Shown here in pieces: positions 1-8,797 of a DNA stretch of 64,000 bases. Within the stretch, counting starts at the first letter, position 1. The number at the start of each line of letters is the position of its first letter. The position numbers and the translations under genes are program-made. Location of the stretch: NCBI RefSeq assembly GCF_002115725.1, contig NZ_JFKD01000004.1:124001-188000 (forward strand). The letters are read 5' to 3'. The stretch is from Marivita cryptomonadis (lineage in GTDB: Bacteria; Pseudomonadota; Alphaproteobacteria; Rhodobacterales; Rhodobacteraceae). Below the pieces are notes generated by a model. The model ran no database searches. It saw only the letters and a list, made by a program, of their open reading frames with translations, and was not told the DNA's origin.

Positions 1-1
1 C

Positions 2-871
2 ATCACCGTGGTGAGTTCGATCATCGCGCTACTGCTGCCGCCGTCACACAACATGATCATCTATTCGATTGCGGCAGGGGGCCGGATCTCGATTGCCGAT
101 CTCTTTACCGCTGGCATCATACCGGGCTTCCTGCTGGCTGGTCTGCTGATGGTCGCCGCATGGGGAATGGCGGTGCGCAAGGGATACCCGACGCAGCCAT
201 TTCAAGGCGTGCGTATGCTGGGCACGTTGTTTGTGTCCGCCGCACCGGGGTTGATCCTTGTTGCGATCATCTTTGGCGGCGTGCGGTCGGGGGTATTCAC
301 CGCGTCCGAGTCGTCGAACATCGCGGTCGTTTATGCGCTGCTGGTGACGTTCTTCGTCTATCGCAGCCTGAGCTGGCATGATTTTATCGAGGCCACATTC
401 GCGGCCGTGCGCACCACCGCGATGGTGCTGATGGTCATCGGCTGTGCAGCGGCCTTCGGCTGGCTTTTGGCCTACACTCGGGTGCCCGCGTCGATGGTCG
501 CGCTGTTGCAGGGCGTGTCGGACAACCCGATCATCATCCTGCTGCTGCTGAACCTCGTGCTGCTGATCCTTGGCACCTTCATGGACATGTCGCCGCTCAT
601 TGTCATCACCACGCCGATCTTCCTGCCGGTGGCAACCGCCTTTGGCGTCGATCCCGTACATTTCGGGGTGATCCTGATCCTCAACCTCGGCATCGGGCTT
701 TGCACGCCGCCGGTGGGGGCGGTGCTGTTCGTGGGCTGTGCGGTGGGTCGCATTCCGGTCTGGGATGCGGTGCGGACGATCTGGCCCTTTTACGGTGCGG
801 CGTTGGTGACGCTGATGCTCGTGACCTACATTCCGGCGCTGTCGCTCTGGCTGCCGTCGCTGTTCAAATGA
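2..871 (+). CDS. TRAP transporter large permease (DctM family), C-terminal part
   Basis: The reading frame is open at the window edge, so only the last 289 codons are seen. The protein is very hydrophobic, with repeated membrane segments and the DctM-type loop 'LLLPPSHNMIIYS' close to the visible start and a conserved 'GLCTPPVGAVLFVG' near the C-terminus. This subunit forms the sodium-driven channel of a tripartite ATP-independent periplasmic transporter in the inner membrane. It is followed after 8 bp by a cupin gene and then by hexuronate catabolic genes. The likely cargo is therefore a hexuronate or an unsaturated uronate breakdown product; that assignment is inferred from context only. 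The matching small permease and binding protein would lie upstream of the window. Confidence 0.93.
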   Translation: MTVVSSIIALLLPPSHNMIIYSIAAGGRISIADLFTAGIIPGFLLAGLLMVAAWGMAVRKGYPTQPFQGVRMLGTLFVSAAPGLILVAIIFGGVRSGVFTASESSNIAVVYALLVTFFVYRSLSWHDFIEATFAAVRTTAMVLMVIGCAAAFGWLLAYTRVPASMVALLQGVSDNPIIILLLLNLVLLILGTFMDMSPLIVITTPIFLPVATAFGVDPVHFGVILILNLGIGLCTPPVGAVLFVGCAVGRIPVWDAVRTIWPFYGAALVTLMLVTYIPALSLWLPSLFK

Positions 872-879
872 GGAAAGAC

Positions 880-1185
880 ATGACCTATCCCGTGGTGCCG
901 ACCGATCCGGGTGTGACCCGGCAAGTGCTGGCCGAAAACCCCGATCTCATGGTCGTTGCGTTCCGGTTCGAAAACGGCGCCGAGGGCAAGCTGCACGAGC
1001 ATCCGCATGTGCAATCCACCTATGTCGAAACCGGGCGCTTTACGTTTTTCGTGGGCGATGTCGAACACGACCTTGGCCCCGGTGACAGCGTGGTGATCCC
1101 ATCCGGTGCACGACACGGATGCCGCTGCCGCGAGGCGGGCACACTCATCGACACCTTCACCCCGCGCCGCGACGATTTTCTTTGA
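880..1185 (+). CDS. Small cupin-domain protein (101 aa) of the hexuronate operon
   Basis: A single conserved beta-barrel cupin. The first cupin motif is visible as 'HEHPHVQSTYVETG' with two histidines and a glutamate as likely metal ligands; the second is around 'PGDSVVIPSGARHG'. The start at 880 is preferred because AGGAAAG lies just upstream and overlaps the stop codon of the permease gene. Such small cupins occur in pectin and uronate clusters and are often proposed to help sugar ring opening or isomerisation (KdgF-type role). KdgF converts unsaturated uronates to the linear keto form that KduI uses, so a KdgF-like role fits the next gene. The function is inferred from fold and neighbours and is not proven by sequence. 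Confidence 0.85.
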   Translation: MTYPVVPTDPGVTRQVLAENPDLMVVAFRFENGAEGKLHEHPHVQSTYVETGRFTFFVGDVEHDLGPGDSVVIPSGARHGCRCREAGTLIDTFTPRRDDFL

Positions 1186-1203
1186 CCCGAAAGGCCTGAC
1201 ACC

Positions 1204-2028
1204 ATGCTCAAGACCCAAACCCGCCACGCGATTGATCCGGCAACCGCCAAGGCGCTGGACACCGATCAGCTGCGGGCGCATTTCCATGTTGGTGGCCTGT
1301 TTGCGGAAGGCGAGATCAACCTTGTCTACACCCATTACGACCGCCTGATCCTTGGCTCTGCGGTGCCTGCGGGCGGAACATTGACGCTAGACCGGGTCGC
1401 AGAAGCGGGCACGCCATCCATTCTCGACCGTCGCGAGATGGGCGTGCTGAACATTGGAGAGGCCGGCTCCGTGTCCGTTGGTGGGACGACCTACCAGGTC
1501 GGGTCCGGCGAGGTGCTTTATATCGGCATGGGCTCCGGCCCGGTGACATTCAGCGGCAATGGGCGGTTCTACGTCCTGTCCGCCCCGGCGCATCAGACAT
1601 ATCCGACACGTCTGATCACGCTGGCCGATGCGCGGCGCGTGGAATTGGGTGCACGCGAAACCGCCAATGAACGGGTGATCATCCAGTTCTTGCATCCCGA
1701 AGTGTGCCAAAGCTGCCAGCTTCTCATGGGCTACACACAATTTGCGGAAGGGTCTGTTTGGAACACCATGCCCGCCCACCTGCATGACCGCCGGATGGAG
1801 GCCTATCTCTATTTCAAGCTGCCCGAAAACCAGCGGGTGTTCCACCTGATGGGCGAACCGTCGCAGACCCGTCACATCGTCATGGCCAATGAGGAAGCGG
1901 TCATCTCACCGCCCTGGTCGATCCACGCGGGTGCGGGCACGGCGTCTTACACCTTCTGCTGGGCGATGGCGGGCGATAATGTCGATTTCACCGATATGGA
2001 CATGGTGGCGATGGAGGATCTGCGGTGA
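1204..2028 (+). CDS. kduI: 5-dehydro-4-deoxy-D-glucuronate isomerase (KduI)
   Basis: Isomerises 5-keto-4-deoxyuronate (DKI) to 2,5-diketo-3-deoxygluconate (DKII) in the cytoplasm, during use of unsaturated uronates from pectin or glycosaminoglycans. It is 274 residues, the usual length. The metal-binding set is in place: H192, H194 and E199 in 'PAHLHDRRMEAY', and H241 in 'PPWSIHAGAG'. These four sit at a constant offset of four from the ligands I recall for E. coli KduI (H196, H198, E203, H245). The gene lies 18 bp after the cupin gene and overlaps the start of kduD, so the two steps are co-translated. Confidence 0.96.
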   Translation: MLKTQTRHAIDPATAKALDTDQLRAHFHVGGLFAEGEINLVYTHYDRLILGSAVPAGGTLTLDRVAEAGTPSILDRREMGVLNIGEAGSVSVGGTTYQVGSGEVLYIGMGSGPVTFSGNGRFYVLSAPAHQTYPTRLITLADARRVELGARETANERVIIQFLHPEVCQSCQLLMGYTQFAEGSVWNTMPAHLHDRRMEAYLYFKLPENQRVFHLMGEPSQTRHIVMANEEAVISPPWSIHAGAGTASYTFCWAMAGDNVDFTDMDMVAMEDLR

Positions 2029-2765
2029 GCATGTTTTCCCTGACCGGACGCCGGGCGCTTGTAACCGGGGCCAATACCGGAATCGGGCTGGCGATTGCCA
2101 TCGGTCTAGCCGAGGCCGGGGCCGAGGTGATCTGTGCCGGGCGGCGTACCTGTGACGAGACTGTAGGCGCGATTACAAAGGCTGGGGGAACCGCGTCTTC
2201 GGTGCTGGTCGATTTCGCCGATCCAATGGCGGGGCAGGGGCTATTCGACGATCAACCCATCGACCTGCTCATCAACAATGCGGGCATCATCCGCCGCGCC
2301 GATGCGGTCGACTTCACCGAGGCTGATTGGGACGCCGTGATGGACGTGAACCTCAAGGCGCTGTTCTTTACCACGCAGGCCTTTGCCAAGGCGGTACTGG
2401 CGCGCGGCGGGACCGGGGCGGTGGTCAACATCGCCTCACTGCTGTCGTTTCAGGGCGGTATCCGCGTGCCGTCCTACACCGCGTCGAAACATGGCGTAGC
2501 AGGGCTGACCAAGCTTTTGGCGAACGAATGGGCCGCCAAGGGCATCAACGTGAACGCGGTTGCTCCCGGCTATATCGAGACCAACAACACCCAAGCACTG
2601 CGCAACGATCCCGACCGCAATCAGGCGATCCTCGACCGCATCCCGGCAGGGCGCTGGGGGCAGGCCGAGGACATCGCGGGCGCTGCCGTATACCTGTGTA
2701 CGCCTGCCGCACGTTACGTGCATGGCGCGGTTCTGAATGTGGATGGAGGCTGGCTTGCCCGCTGA
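2025..2765 (+). CDS. kduD: 2-dehydro-3-deoxy-D-gluconate 5-dehydrogenase (KduD), SDR family
   Basis: Reduces 2,5-diketo-3-deoxygluconate to 2-keto-3-deoxygluconate (KDG) with NAD(P)H. It is a classical short-chain dehydrogenase of 246 residues: cofactor motif 'TGANTGIG' near residue 15, 'NNAG' around residue 89, catalytic Ser followed by 'YTASKHG' (YxxxK), and the ending 'NVDGGWLAR' typical of KduD. The start is GTG at 2025, overlapping the kduI stop by 4 bases; an in-frame ATG at 2031 is the alternative. Its 3' end overlaps the likely start of the next gene, so the operon is tightly coupled. Confidence 0.95.
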   Translation: MSMFSLTGRRALVTGANTGIGLAIAIGLAEAGAEVICAGRRTCDETVGAITKAGGTASSVLVDFADPMAGQGLFDDQPIDLLINNAGIIRRADAVDFTEADWDAVMDVNLKALFFTTQAFAKAVLARGGTGAVVNIASLLSFQGGIRVPSYTASKHGVAGLTKLLANEWAAKGINVNAVAPGYIETNNTQALRNDPDRNQAILDRIPAGRWGQAEDIAGAAVYLCTPAARYVHGAVLNVDGGWLAR

Positions 2766-4167
2766 CACCGCTCAGGGCCCCAAGACGGGGATTGTACATC
2801 TGGGCCTTGGGGCGTTCTTTCGCGGTTTCGGCTGTGTGTTCGTGGCCGATGCGATGGCGGCGTCGGGTGGCGAGTGGGGCATCACCGGCGTGTCCCTGCG
2901 TAGCCCCGACACGCGCGATGCGCTGCAGGGGCAGGGCTGGGGTTATACGTCGGTCACGCTTGCGCCTGAAGGCGAACAAACGCGTTGGATCACCGTTCTG
3001 ACCGACGTGCTGGTCGCACCTGAAGACCCCCAAGCGGTGCTGATCGCAATGGCGAAACCAGATGTACGGATTGTGACATTGACCGTCACGGAAAAGGGCT
3101 ACTGCCACAACCCCGCCACCGGCGCTCTGAACGCTGATCATCCCGATATCATTCACGATCTGGCCCATGATCTTCCTAAGTCAGCCCCCGGTTTTCTGGT
3201 CCGCGCCTTGCAGTGCAGGCGGGCGGCAGGCGTTGCGCCGTTTACCGTTCTCACCTGTGACAACCTGCCGGAAAACGGTCGTCTGGTGCGCGGTCTCGTG
3301 CTTGATTTCGCGCGTCGTCTGGACCCGGACCTGGCCGACTGGATCGCCACAGAAGGCAAGTTTCCTTGCACCATGGTGGACCGGATCACACCGGCCACCA
3401 CCATGGCCGACATCGCGCGCGTTGGCCAACTGACAGGCAATGTCGATGCGGCACCGGTGATGCACGAGCCCTTTGCCCAATGGGTGATCGAAGACGATTT
3501 CGTCGGGAACGCCCGCCCGGATTTCGCCGCAGCCGGTGTTGAGATGGTGCAAGACGTGACCGCGCATGAGCATATGAAGCTGCGCATGCTGAATGGTACC
3601 CATTCCGCGCTGGCCTATACCGGCTATCTCGCCGGGCACGAGACCATTGCCGAAACCGTCGCGGACCCCGTCTTTGCCGCCTATGTGCGGCGGCTCTGGT
3701 CCGAGATCATTCCGGCGGTGCAGGCCCCTGATGGGGTCAGCCTGACCGAGTACGCTGATGCGCTGTTCGACCGCTACGCCAACCCCGGTATCCGCCACAA
3801 GACGTGGCAGATCGCGATGGATGGCAGCCAGAAACTGCCGCAGCGCATTTTGGGCAGTTTGGAGGCGACTCTGTCTGCGGGTCGGGACTCGTCCGCGCTG
3901 TGTCTCGCTGTGGCGGCGTGGATGCGGTATGTGGGTGGGATGGATGAAGTGGGGCAAGTGATTGACGTGCGAGACCCGTTGGCAGGGCGGTTGCGCGATG
4001 CATCGGACAGTGCGGATACACCAGAAGGGAAGGTCGCGGCTTTGCTCGATGTGCGCGACGTGTTTTCTGCCGAGCTGGCCGAGAAATTGATCCGACCCGT
4101 CACCAAAGCTGCAATCCAGCTTTGGACCAAAGGCACCCGCGCCGCGATTGAAGAGGGGGCGCTATGA
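2755..4167 (+). CDS. uxuB: Mannitol dehydrogenase family protein, probable fructuronate reductase (UxuB-like)
   Basis: NADH-dependent reduction of D-fructuronate to D-mannonate, upstream of mannonate dehydratase. The Rossmann start 'GIVHLGLGAFFRG' and the helical C-terminal domain with the substrate motif 'KLRMLNGTHSALAY' identify the polyol/mannitol dehydrogenase family, and the length (about 470 aa) fits UxuB. Start choice: TTG at 2755 has GGAGG five bases upstream inside the end of kduD. The ATG codons at 2737 and 2743 have no ribosome site, but 2737 is possible and would add six residues. The gene overlaps the next one (uxuA) by four bases. A tagaturonate reductase (UxaB) role cannot be excluded because an altronate dehydratase follows in the same operon. 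Confidence 0.9.
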   Translation: MPADTAQGPKTGIVHLGLGAFFRGFGCVFVADAMAASGGEWGITGVSLRSPDTRDALQGQGWGYTSVTLAPEGEQTRWITVLTDVLVAPEDPQAVLIAMAKPDVRIVTLTVTEKGYCHNPATGALNADHPDIIHDLAHDLPKSAPGFLVRALQCRRAAGVAPFTVLTCDNLPENGRLVRGLVLDFARRLDPDLADWIATEGKFPCTMVDRITPATTMADIARVGQLTGNVDAAPVMHEPFAQWVIEDDFVGNARPDFAAAGVEMVQDVTAHEHMKLRMLNGTHSALAYTGYLAGHETIAETVADPVFAAYVRRLWSEIIPAVQAPDGVSLTEYADALFDRYANPGIRHKTWQIAMDGSQKLPQRILGSLEATLSAGRDSSALCLAVAAWMRYVGGMDEVGQVIDVRDPLAGRLRDASDSADTPEGKVAALLDVRDVFSAELAEKLIRPVTKAAIQLWTKGTRAAIEEGAL

Positions 4168-5336
4168 TCGAAACGTGGCGCTGGTACGGTGAATTCGACC
4201 CGATCACGCTGGCCGAAGTGGCACAGACAGGGGCGGCCGGGATCGTCAGTGCTCTGCACGCCATCCCTTATGGCGAGGTGTGGCCGCCTGAGGCCATCAC
4301 CGCCCGCAAACGCAGCATCGAAGAGGCGGGGTTTGTGTGGTCCGTCGTCGAAAGCCTGCCGGTGCATGAGCGCATCAAGAAGGGTGAAGGCGACCTCTCT
4401 GCGTTGTTCGCCAATTACCGCCAGTCTATGGCCAATCTGGCGGAACAGGGCGTACAGACGATCTGCTACAACTTCATGCCGCTTCTCGACTGGACACGCA
4501 CCGATCTGGCAGCGCCTGTCGCGGGTGGGGCCACCTGCCTGCGGTTCGAGGCGACACATATGGCGGCGTTCGAGATCCACATGTTGGGGCGTCAGGCCGC
4601 GGAGGACGATTACAGCGACGAGGTGCGCGTGCGCGCCGCTGCATGGTATCAGCAGGCGACAGAGGCCGACCGAGACAGCTTGTTGAAGTCGATCATGGCG
4701 GGGATGCCGGGGGCGTTCGACCGGTATGACATTCCGGGGCTGCGAACTGCACTTGCCGCGTATGACGGGATCGACCGTAATGATTTGCGCGCGAACTACG
4801 CCCGGTTCCTCGCAGAGGTTGTTCCGGCCGCTGAAGACTTGGGCCTCCGACTTTGCGTCCACCCGGACGACCCGCCGCGCGACATTCTTGGGCTGCCAAG
4901 GATTGTGTCCACAGGCGACGATCTGGAATGGGTGCTGGCGACCCAAGACAGCCCGGCCAATGGCGTGACGCTCTGTTCTGGCTCGCTTGGGGCGCATCCG
5001 GGCAATGATGTGCCTTCCATTGCCGCCCGCGTGGCGGACCGCATCCATTTCGCGCATCTGCGCAATGTGCGTAAAGAGCCCGATGGATCGTTCGAAGAAG
5101 CGGCGCATCTGGATGGCGATACCGACATGGTTATGTTGCTGCGTGTTCTCTTGCGCGAAGAGGCGCGGCGCAGGACGGAAGGGCGCGCGGATCACGTGAT
5201 CCCGTTCCGCCCTGACCATGGCCATCACATGCTGACTGATCATGACCGGGATTTCGTTCCGGGCTATCCTCTGATTGGCCGGCTGCGCGGGCTGGCGGAA
5301 TTGCGCGGGGTTATCCGGGGTATTGGGCATGTCTGA
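4164..5336 (+). CDS. uxuA: Mannonate dehydratase (UxuA)
   Basis: Dehydrates D-mannonate to KDG; a cytoplasmic TIM-barrel enzyme using a divalent metal. It is 390 residues, the normal length. The N-terminus 'WRWYGEFDPITLAEV' and the internal 'HPDDPPRDILGLPRIVS' and 'HLRNV' segments are family signatures. The ATG overlaps the stop of the previous gene (ATGA), and its own end overlaps the start of the altronate dehydratase gene by 8 bases. With the UxuB-like reductase it forms the glucuronate branch of the operon. Confidence 0.97.
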   Translation: MIETWRWYGEFDPITLAEVAQTGAAGIVSALHAIPYGEVWPPEAITARKRSIEEAGFVWSVVESLPVHERIKKGEGDLSALFANYRQSMANLAEQGVQTICYNFMPLLDWTRTDLAAPVAGGATCLRFEATHMAAFEIHMLGRQAAEDDYSDEVRVRAAAWYQQATEADRDSLLKSIMAGMPGAFDRYDIPGLRTALAAYDGIDRNDLRANYARFLAEVVPAAEDLGLRLCVHPDDPPRDILGLPRIVSTGDDLEWVLATQDSPANGVTLCSGSLGAHPGNDVPSIAARVADRIHFAHLRNVRKEPDGSFEEAAHLDGDTDMVMLLRVLLREEARRRTEGRADHVIPFRPDHGHHMLTDHDRDFVPGYPLIGRLRGLAELRGVIRGIGHV

Positions 5337-6852
5337 ACCGCTGGTGCTTCATCCATCTGACAAGGTCGCTGTTCTGACGGCACGGGCGCAGACGGGCGCG
5401 GACCCTCTGGCACTTGGGGTGCCTTTGCAAAAGCCCCTGTCAGCCGGACACAAGATTGCTCGTCAGGATATCGCGGCAGGTACACCGATCCTCAAGTTCG
5501 GTCAGTTCATTGGCAAGGCCACATCGGACATCGCGGCGGGCGAGCATGTACACACGTTCAACTGCGCCTTCGACAACCCGGAACAGGCCTACGCCATAGG
5601 GACCGATCTGGAAGCCGCACAGACGGCCATCCCGCGGTCAGTGCCTTTGACCTTCCAAGGCTACCTCCGCCCAGACGGACGCGTGGGCACGCGCAATTAC
5701 ATCGCGCTTCTCGCGACGGTGAACTGTTCGGCCACGGTGATCCGCCGCGCGGCAACCGAGATCGAGGCGAGCGGTGTGCTCGATGCCTATCCGGATATCG
5801 ACGGTATCGTGGCGCTTGCGCATGGCACGGGCTGCGGCATGGCGGGCAGTGGGCCGGGGTTTGAGATCCTCGACCGGGTACTTTGGGGGCATGCAACCCA
5901 TCCAAACGTGGGTGCAGCAGTGTTTGTGGGCTTGGGCTGCGAGGTGATGCAGATCGCGCGGATGCAATCGCATTTCGGCGCCGAAAGCACGGCGCATTTC
6001 CACGGGCTGACCATTCAGGACAGTGGCGGCACGCGGGCGACCATCGACGCGATCAAGGACCATGTTGTTGGGCTCCTGCCAACGGTGAACGCCATATCCC
6101 GCAGCCCGCAACCGATGTCTGCGCTGAAGGTTGCGTTGCAATGCGGCGGGTCGGATGGGTTCTCCGGCATCACCGCTAACCCGGCTCTTGGTGTGGCGAG
6201 CGATCTGCTGATCGGGCAGGGCGGAACCGCGATCCTGTCGGAAACGCCCGAAATTTATGGCGCGGAGCAATTGTTGCTACGCAGGGCCGCGTCTGACGCG
6301 GTGGCGCAAAAGCTGATCCGCCAGATCAAGTGGTGGGAAAGCTATACCGCGCAGAACGGTGGGTCGCTCGACAACAACCCAAGTCCCGGCAACAAGCAGG
6401 GGGGCATCACGACGATCTTGGAGAAATCGCTGGGCGCTGCGGCGAAAGGTGGGTCCACGCCACTGACCGCCGTGTATGATTATGCCGAACAGGTCGACGC
6501 GCCCGGTCTCGTGTTCATGGACACACCCGGCTACGACCCGGTGTCGGTCACCGGCCAGATCGCGGGAGGCGCGCAGATCGTGGTTTTCACCACTGGGCGT
6601 GGATCGGCGTTCGGGTCGAAGCCTGCGCCGACGATCAAGCTGGCCACCTCGGACCGGCTGTTTCAGCAGATGCCGGATGATATGGACCTGAACACCGGAG
6701 ATATCTTGTCCCAAGGCGTGACGATTGCCGATAAAGGTCGTGAGGTTTTCGATCTCATTCGCGCCACCGCGTCTGGTCAGCCCAGCAAATCCGAGACCCT
6801 TGGGCTGGGCGATCACGAGTTTGTCCCGTGGCAGATCGGGGCGGTGATGTAG
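5329..6852 (+). CDS. uxaA: Altronate dehydratase (UxaA)
   Basis: Dehydrates D-altronate to KDG in the galacturonate branch. The 507-residue product has an N-terminal SAF-like domain (about residues 10-85) and a large C-terminal catalytic domain. The latter carries 'GTGCGMAG', 'GLGCEVMQ' and 'CGGSDGFSGITANPALG', hallmarks of the altronate/galactarate dehydratase family. The start at 5329 (MSEPLVLHPSDK) overlaps the uxuA stop. The operon thus holds enzymes of three uronate routes that all end at KDG. The uronate isomerase (UxaC), KDG kinase and KDPG aldolase are not in the window. No clear terminator follows. Confidence 0.96.
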   Translation: MSEPLVLHPSDKVAVLTARAQTGADPLALGVPLQKPLSAGHKIARQDIAAGTPILKFGQFIGKATSDIAAGEHVHTFNCAFDNPEQAYAIGTDLEAAQTAIPRSVPLTFQGYLRPDGRVGTRNYIALLATVNCSATVIRRAATEIEASGVLDAYPDIDGIVALAHGTGCGMAGSGPGFEILDRVLWGHATHPNVGAAVFVGLGCEVMQIARMQSHFGAESTAHFHGLTIQDSGGTRATIDAIKDHVVGLLPTVNAISRSPQPMSALKVALQCGGSDGFSGITANPALGVASDLLIGQGGTAILSETPEIYGAEQLLLRRAASDAVAQKLIRQIKWWESYTAQNGGSLDNNPSPGNKQGGITTILEKSLGAAAKGGSTPLTAVYDYAEQVDAPGLVFMDTPGYDPVSVTGQIAGGAQIVVFTTGRGSAFGSKPAPTIKLATSDRLFQQMPDDMDLNTGDILSQGVTIADKGREVFDLIRATASGQPSKSETLGLGDHEFVPWQIGAVM

Positions 6853-6928
6853 GCCGCCTATCCCTGCAAATGCGCAGATCACGCGCGAGCGGCTTGTCTC
6901 GGTTCGCGAATGGACGCATCTTCGCACC

Positions 6929-8797
6929 ATGATCGGTTCGACAGAAAACACGCATCGCGTTTGGACGCGGAATTGGGCGGTTGCATTGATCGCGGGCGGC
7001 GTGGCGCTTCTGCTGGCGCTGATGGTCTTGCTGTTTCCCGCGCTCGAACGTGTCTACCTGAGCCAGTTGGGCAAGCGCGAAGCATCGACCCTAACCTTGG
7101 CTGTCGAAGGTCTGAACGGATCCCTGCGCCGGTTCGAGGCTTTGCCTGGATTGATCGCCGAACGCCCCGATCTGGCGCAGCTGTTGCGGGATCCATCGGA
7201 CACGTTGCTGATCGACCGGGTGAACGACGCCCTGCATCAAACCGCAGAAGAGGTGGGGCTGTCCGATATTTTTCTGATTGACCGCAACGGGCTGACACAT
7301 GCGGCAAGCAACCACTGGAAAGACCTGTCCTTTGTTGGTCAGAACTTTGCATACCGGCCCTATTTCACGCTTGCCCTTTCTGGCGATCAGGGGCGCTTTT
7401 TCGCGCTGGGCACGACGTCGGGGGAACGTGGCTACTTCTTTGCCGAAGCGGTGCGCGACGGGACCGAGATCGTGGGTGTGCTGGCGGTCAAATTCACTGT
7501 CGATGCGTTCGAAGATGCATGGCGCGATGGGACCAACGACATTCTGGTTCAGGACGAGGCTGGTGTGATCTTCATGGCCAGCCGCCCCGACTGGCATTTC
7601 CGGTCTTTGGAGCCGTTAAGCCCAGAGGCGCGTGCTGCCATAGAAGACACAAAGAAATACCCGATGGATCAGCTTGTGCCGTTGCAAACCTCGCAAGAGG
7701 TCTTTGATGACAGGTTTCGGAAAGTTGAGATCACCGACAACTCTGGCGGGACCGAGCGGTTTTTGGTGCAAAGTCAGATGATCCCGGAGGCGGGTTGGAA
7801 GGTGTCGCTTTTGACGCCCAGCGAACAGGCGTGGACCCGCGCGGTAGGAACGGTGGCGCTGTCGGCGCTTTTGCTGTTGCTTGTCGGCCTGATTGCCACG
7901 GTCGTCATTCAGCGCCGCATTCAGTTGCAGGAGCGGATCCGCGCGGCACTGTCTATGCAGGAGGAACTGGAGCACAGGGTCACCCAACGCACTGCAGAGC
8001 TTAAGGATGCAAACGCCCTCATCATGCAGGAGGTCGAGGAACGGCGCGCGGCCGAGACCTTGTTGCGGCAGACGCAGACGGAACTCATTCAGGCTGGCAA
8101 ACTCGCAGCCTTGGGCCAGATGGCCGCCGCTTTGAGCCACGAGTTCAACCAACCGCTGGCGGCGGTGAAATCCTTTGCCCGCAATGCCGGGGCCTATCTG
8201 GATCGCGGCGAGCCGGACAAGGTGCGCCAGAATGTCGGAATGATCGACGATATGGTTGACCGGCTGGCTGCCATCTCGACCCACTTGCGCAACTTTGCCC
8301 GCCGTCCCGGTGAGAAAACCGAACCTGTCTTGCTCAACCGGGCTTTGGACAGCGCGCTGGTCATTCTCGAACCCAAGATGCGGGCCTCTGGCTGCCGGGT
8401 GAACCGTGACGAAATCGACGGTGACATCTGGGTTTTGGGCGGGCAGGTGCGGTTGCAACAGGTCTTCGTCAATTTGCTCAGCAATGCGGTGGATGCGATG
8501 AACGACGTGCCGGACCCTGTTGTTGATCTGTCCCTCGATATGGACGGAGGTGGGGTTCATGTACGGGTTCGTGACCGTGGAACCGGAATGACCGACGCCG
8601 AGATCGCGCAACTGTTCGATCCGTTTTTCACCACCAAGGAGCCCGGCAAGGGCATGGGGTTGGGACTTTCGATTTCTTATAACATCGTGCGCGACTTTGG
8701 CGGCACGCTCGAAGGGCGCAACCATCCCGAAGGTGGTGCTGTCTTCAGCGTGACATTGAAGCTGGCCGAAGCGCCATCACTGGCTGCCGCCGAATGA
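6929..8797 (+). CDS. Two-component sensor histidine kinase, DctB type
   Basis: Membrane sensor of 622 residues. Order: transmembrane segment at about 17-38; periplasmic PDC/dCache-type ligand domain (about 40-300); second membrane segment at about 306-328; coiled-coil linker; HisKA domain with phospho-acceptor H404 in 'LSHEFNQPLAA'; HATPase domain with N box 'NLLSNAVDAM' and G boxes 'DRGTGMT' and 'GKGMGLGLS'. 'SHEFNQPL' and the architecture are typical of the DctB family, which senses carboxylates and controls TRAP or Dct importers. The stop overlaps the start of the response regulator gene by four bases. A TAXI-TRAP transporter lies just downstream and is the probable target; this is inferred from position. 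Confidence 0.93.
   Translation: MIGSTENTHRVWTRNWAVALIAGGVALLLALMVLLFPALERVYLSQLGKREASTLTLAVEGLNGSLRRFEALPGLIAERPDLAQLLRDPSDTLLIDRVNDALHQTAEEVGLSDIFLIDRNGLTHAASNHWKDLSFVGQNFAYRPYFTLALSGDQGRFFALGTTSGERGYFFAEAVRDGTEIVGVLAVKFTVDAFEDAWRDGTNDILVQDEAGVIFMASRPDWHFRSLEPLSPEARAAIEDTKKYPMDQLVPLQTSQEVFDDRFRKVEITDNSGGTERFLVQSQMIPEAGWKVSLLTPSEQAWTRAVGTVALSALLLLLVGLIATVVIQRRIQLQERIRAALSMQEELEHRVTQRTAELKDANALIMQEVEERRAAETLLRQTQTELIQAGKLAALGQMAAALSHEFNQPLAAVKSFARNAGAYLDRGEPDKVRQNVGMIDDMVDRLAAISTHLRNFARRPGEKTEPVLLNRALDSALVILEPKMRASGCRVNRDEIDGDIWVLGGQVRLQQVFVNLLSNAVDAMNDVPDPVVDLSLDMDGGGVHVRVRDRGTGMTDAEIAQLFDPFFTTKEPGKGMGLGLSISYNIVRDFGGTLEGRNHPEGGAVFSVTLKLAEAPSLAAAE

Noticed and set aside
3774..5330. A 518-codon open frame on the minus strand
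   Set aside because: It lies fully across the uxuB/uxuA genes, has no family resemblance and is Arg/His-rich as expected for antisense of GC-rich coding sequence.
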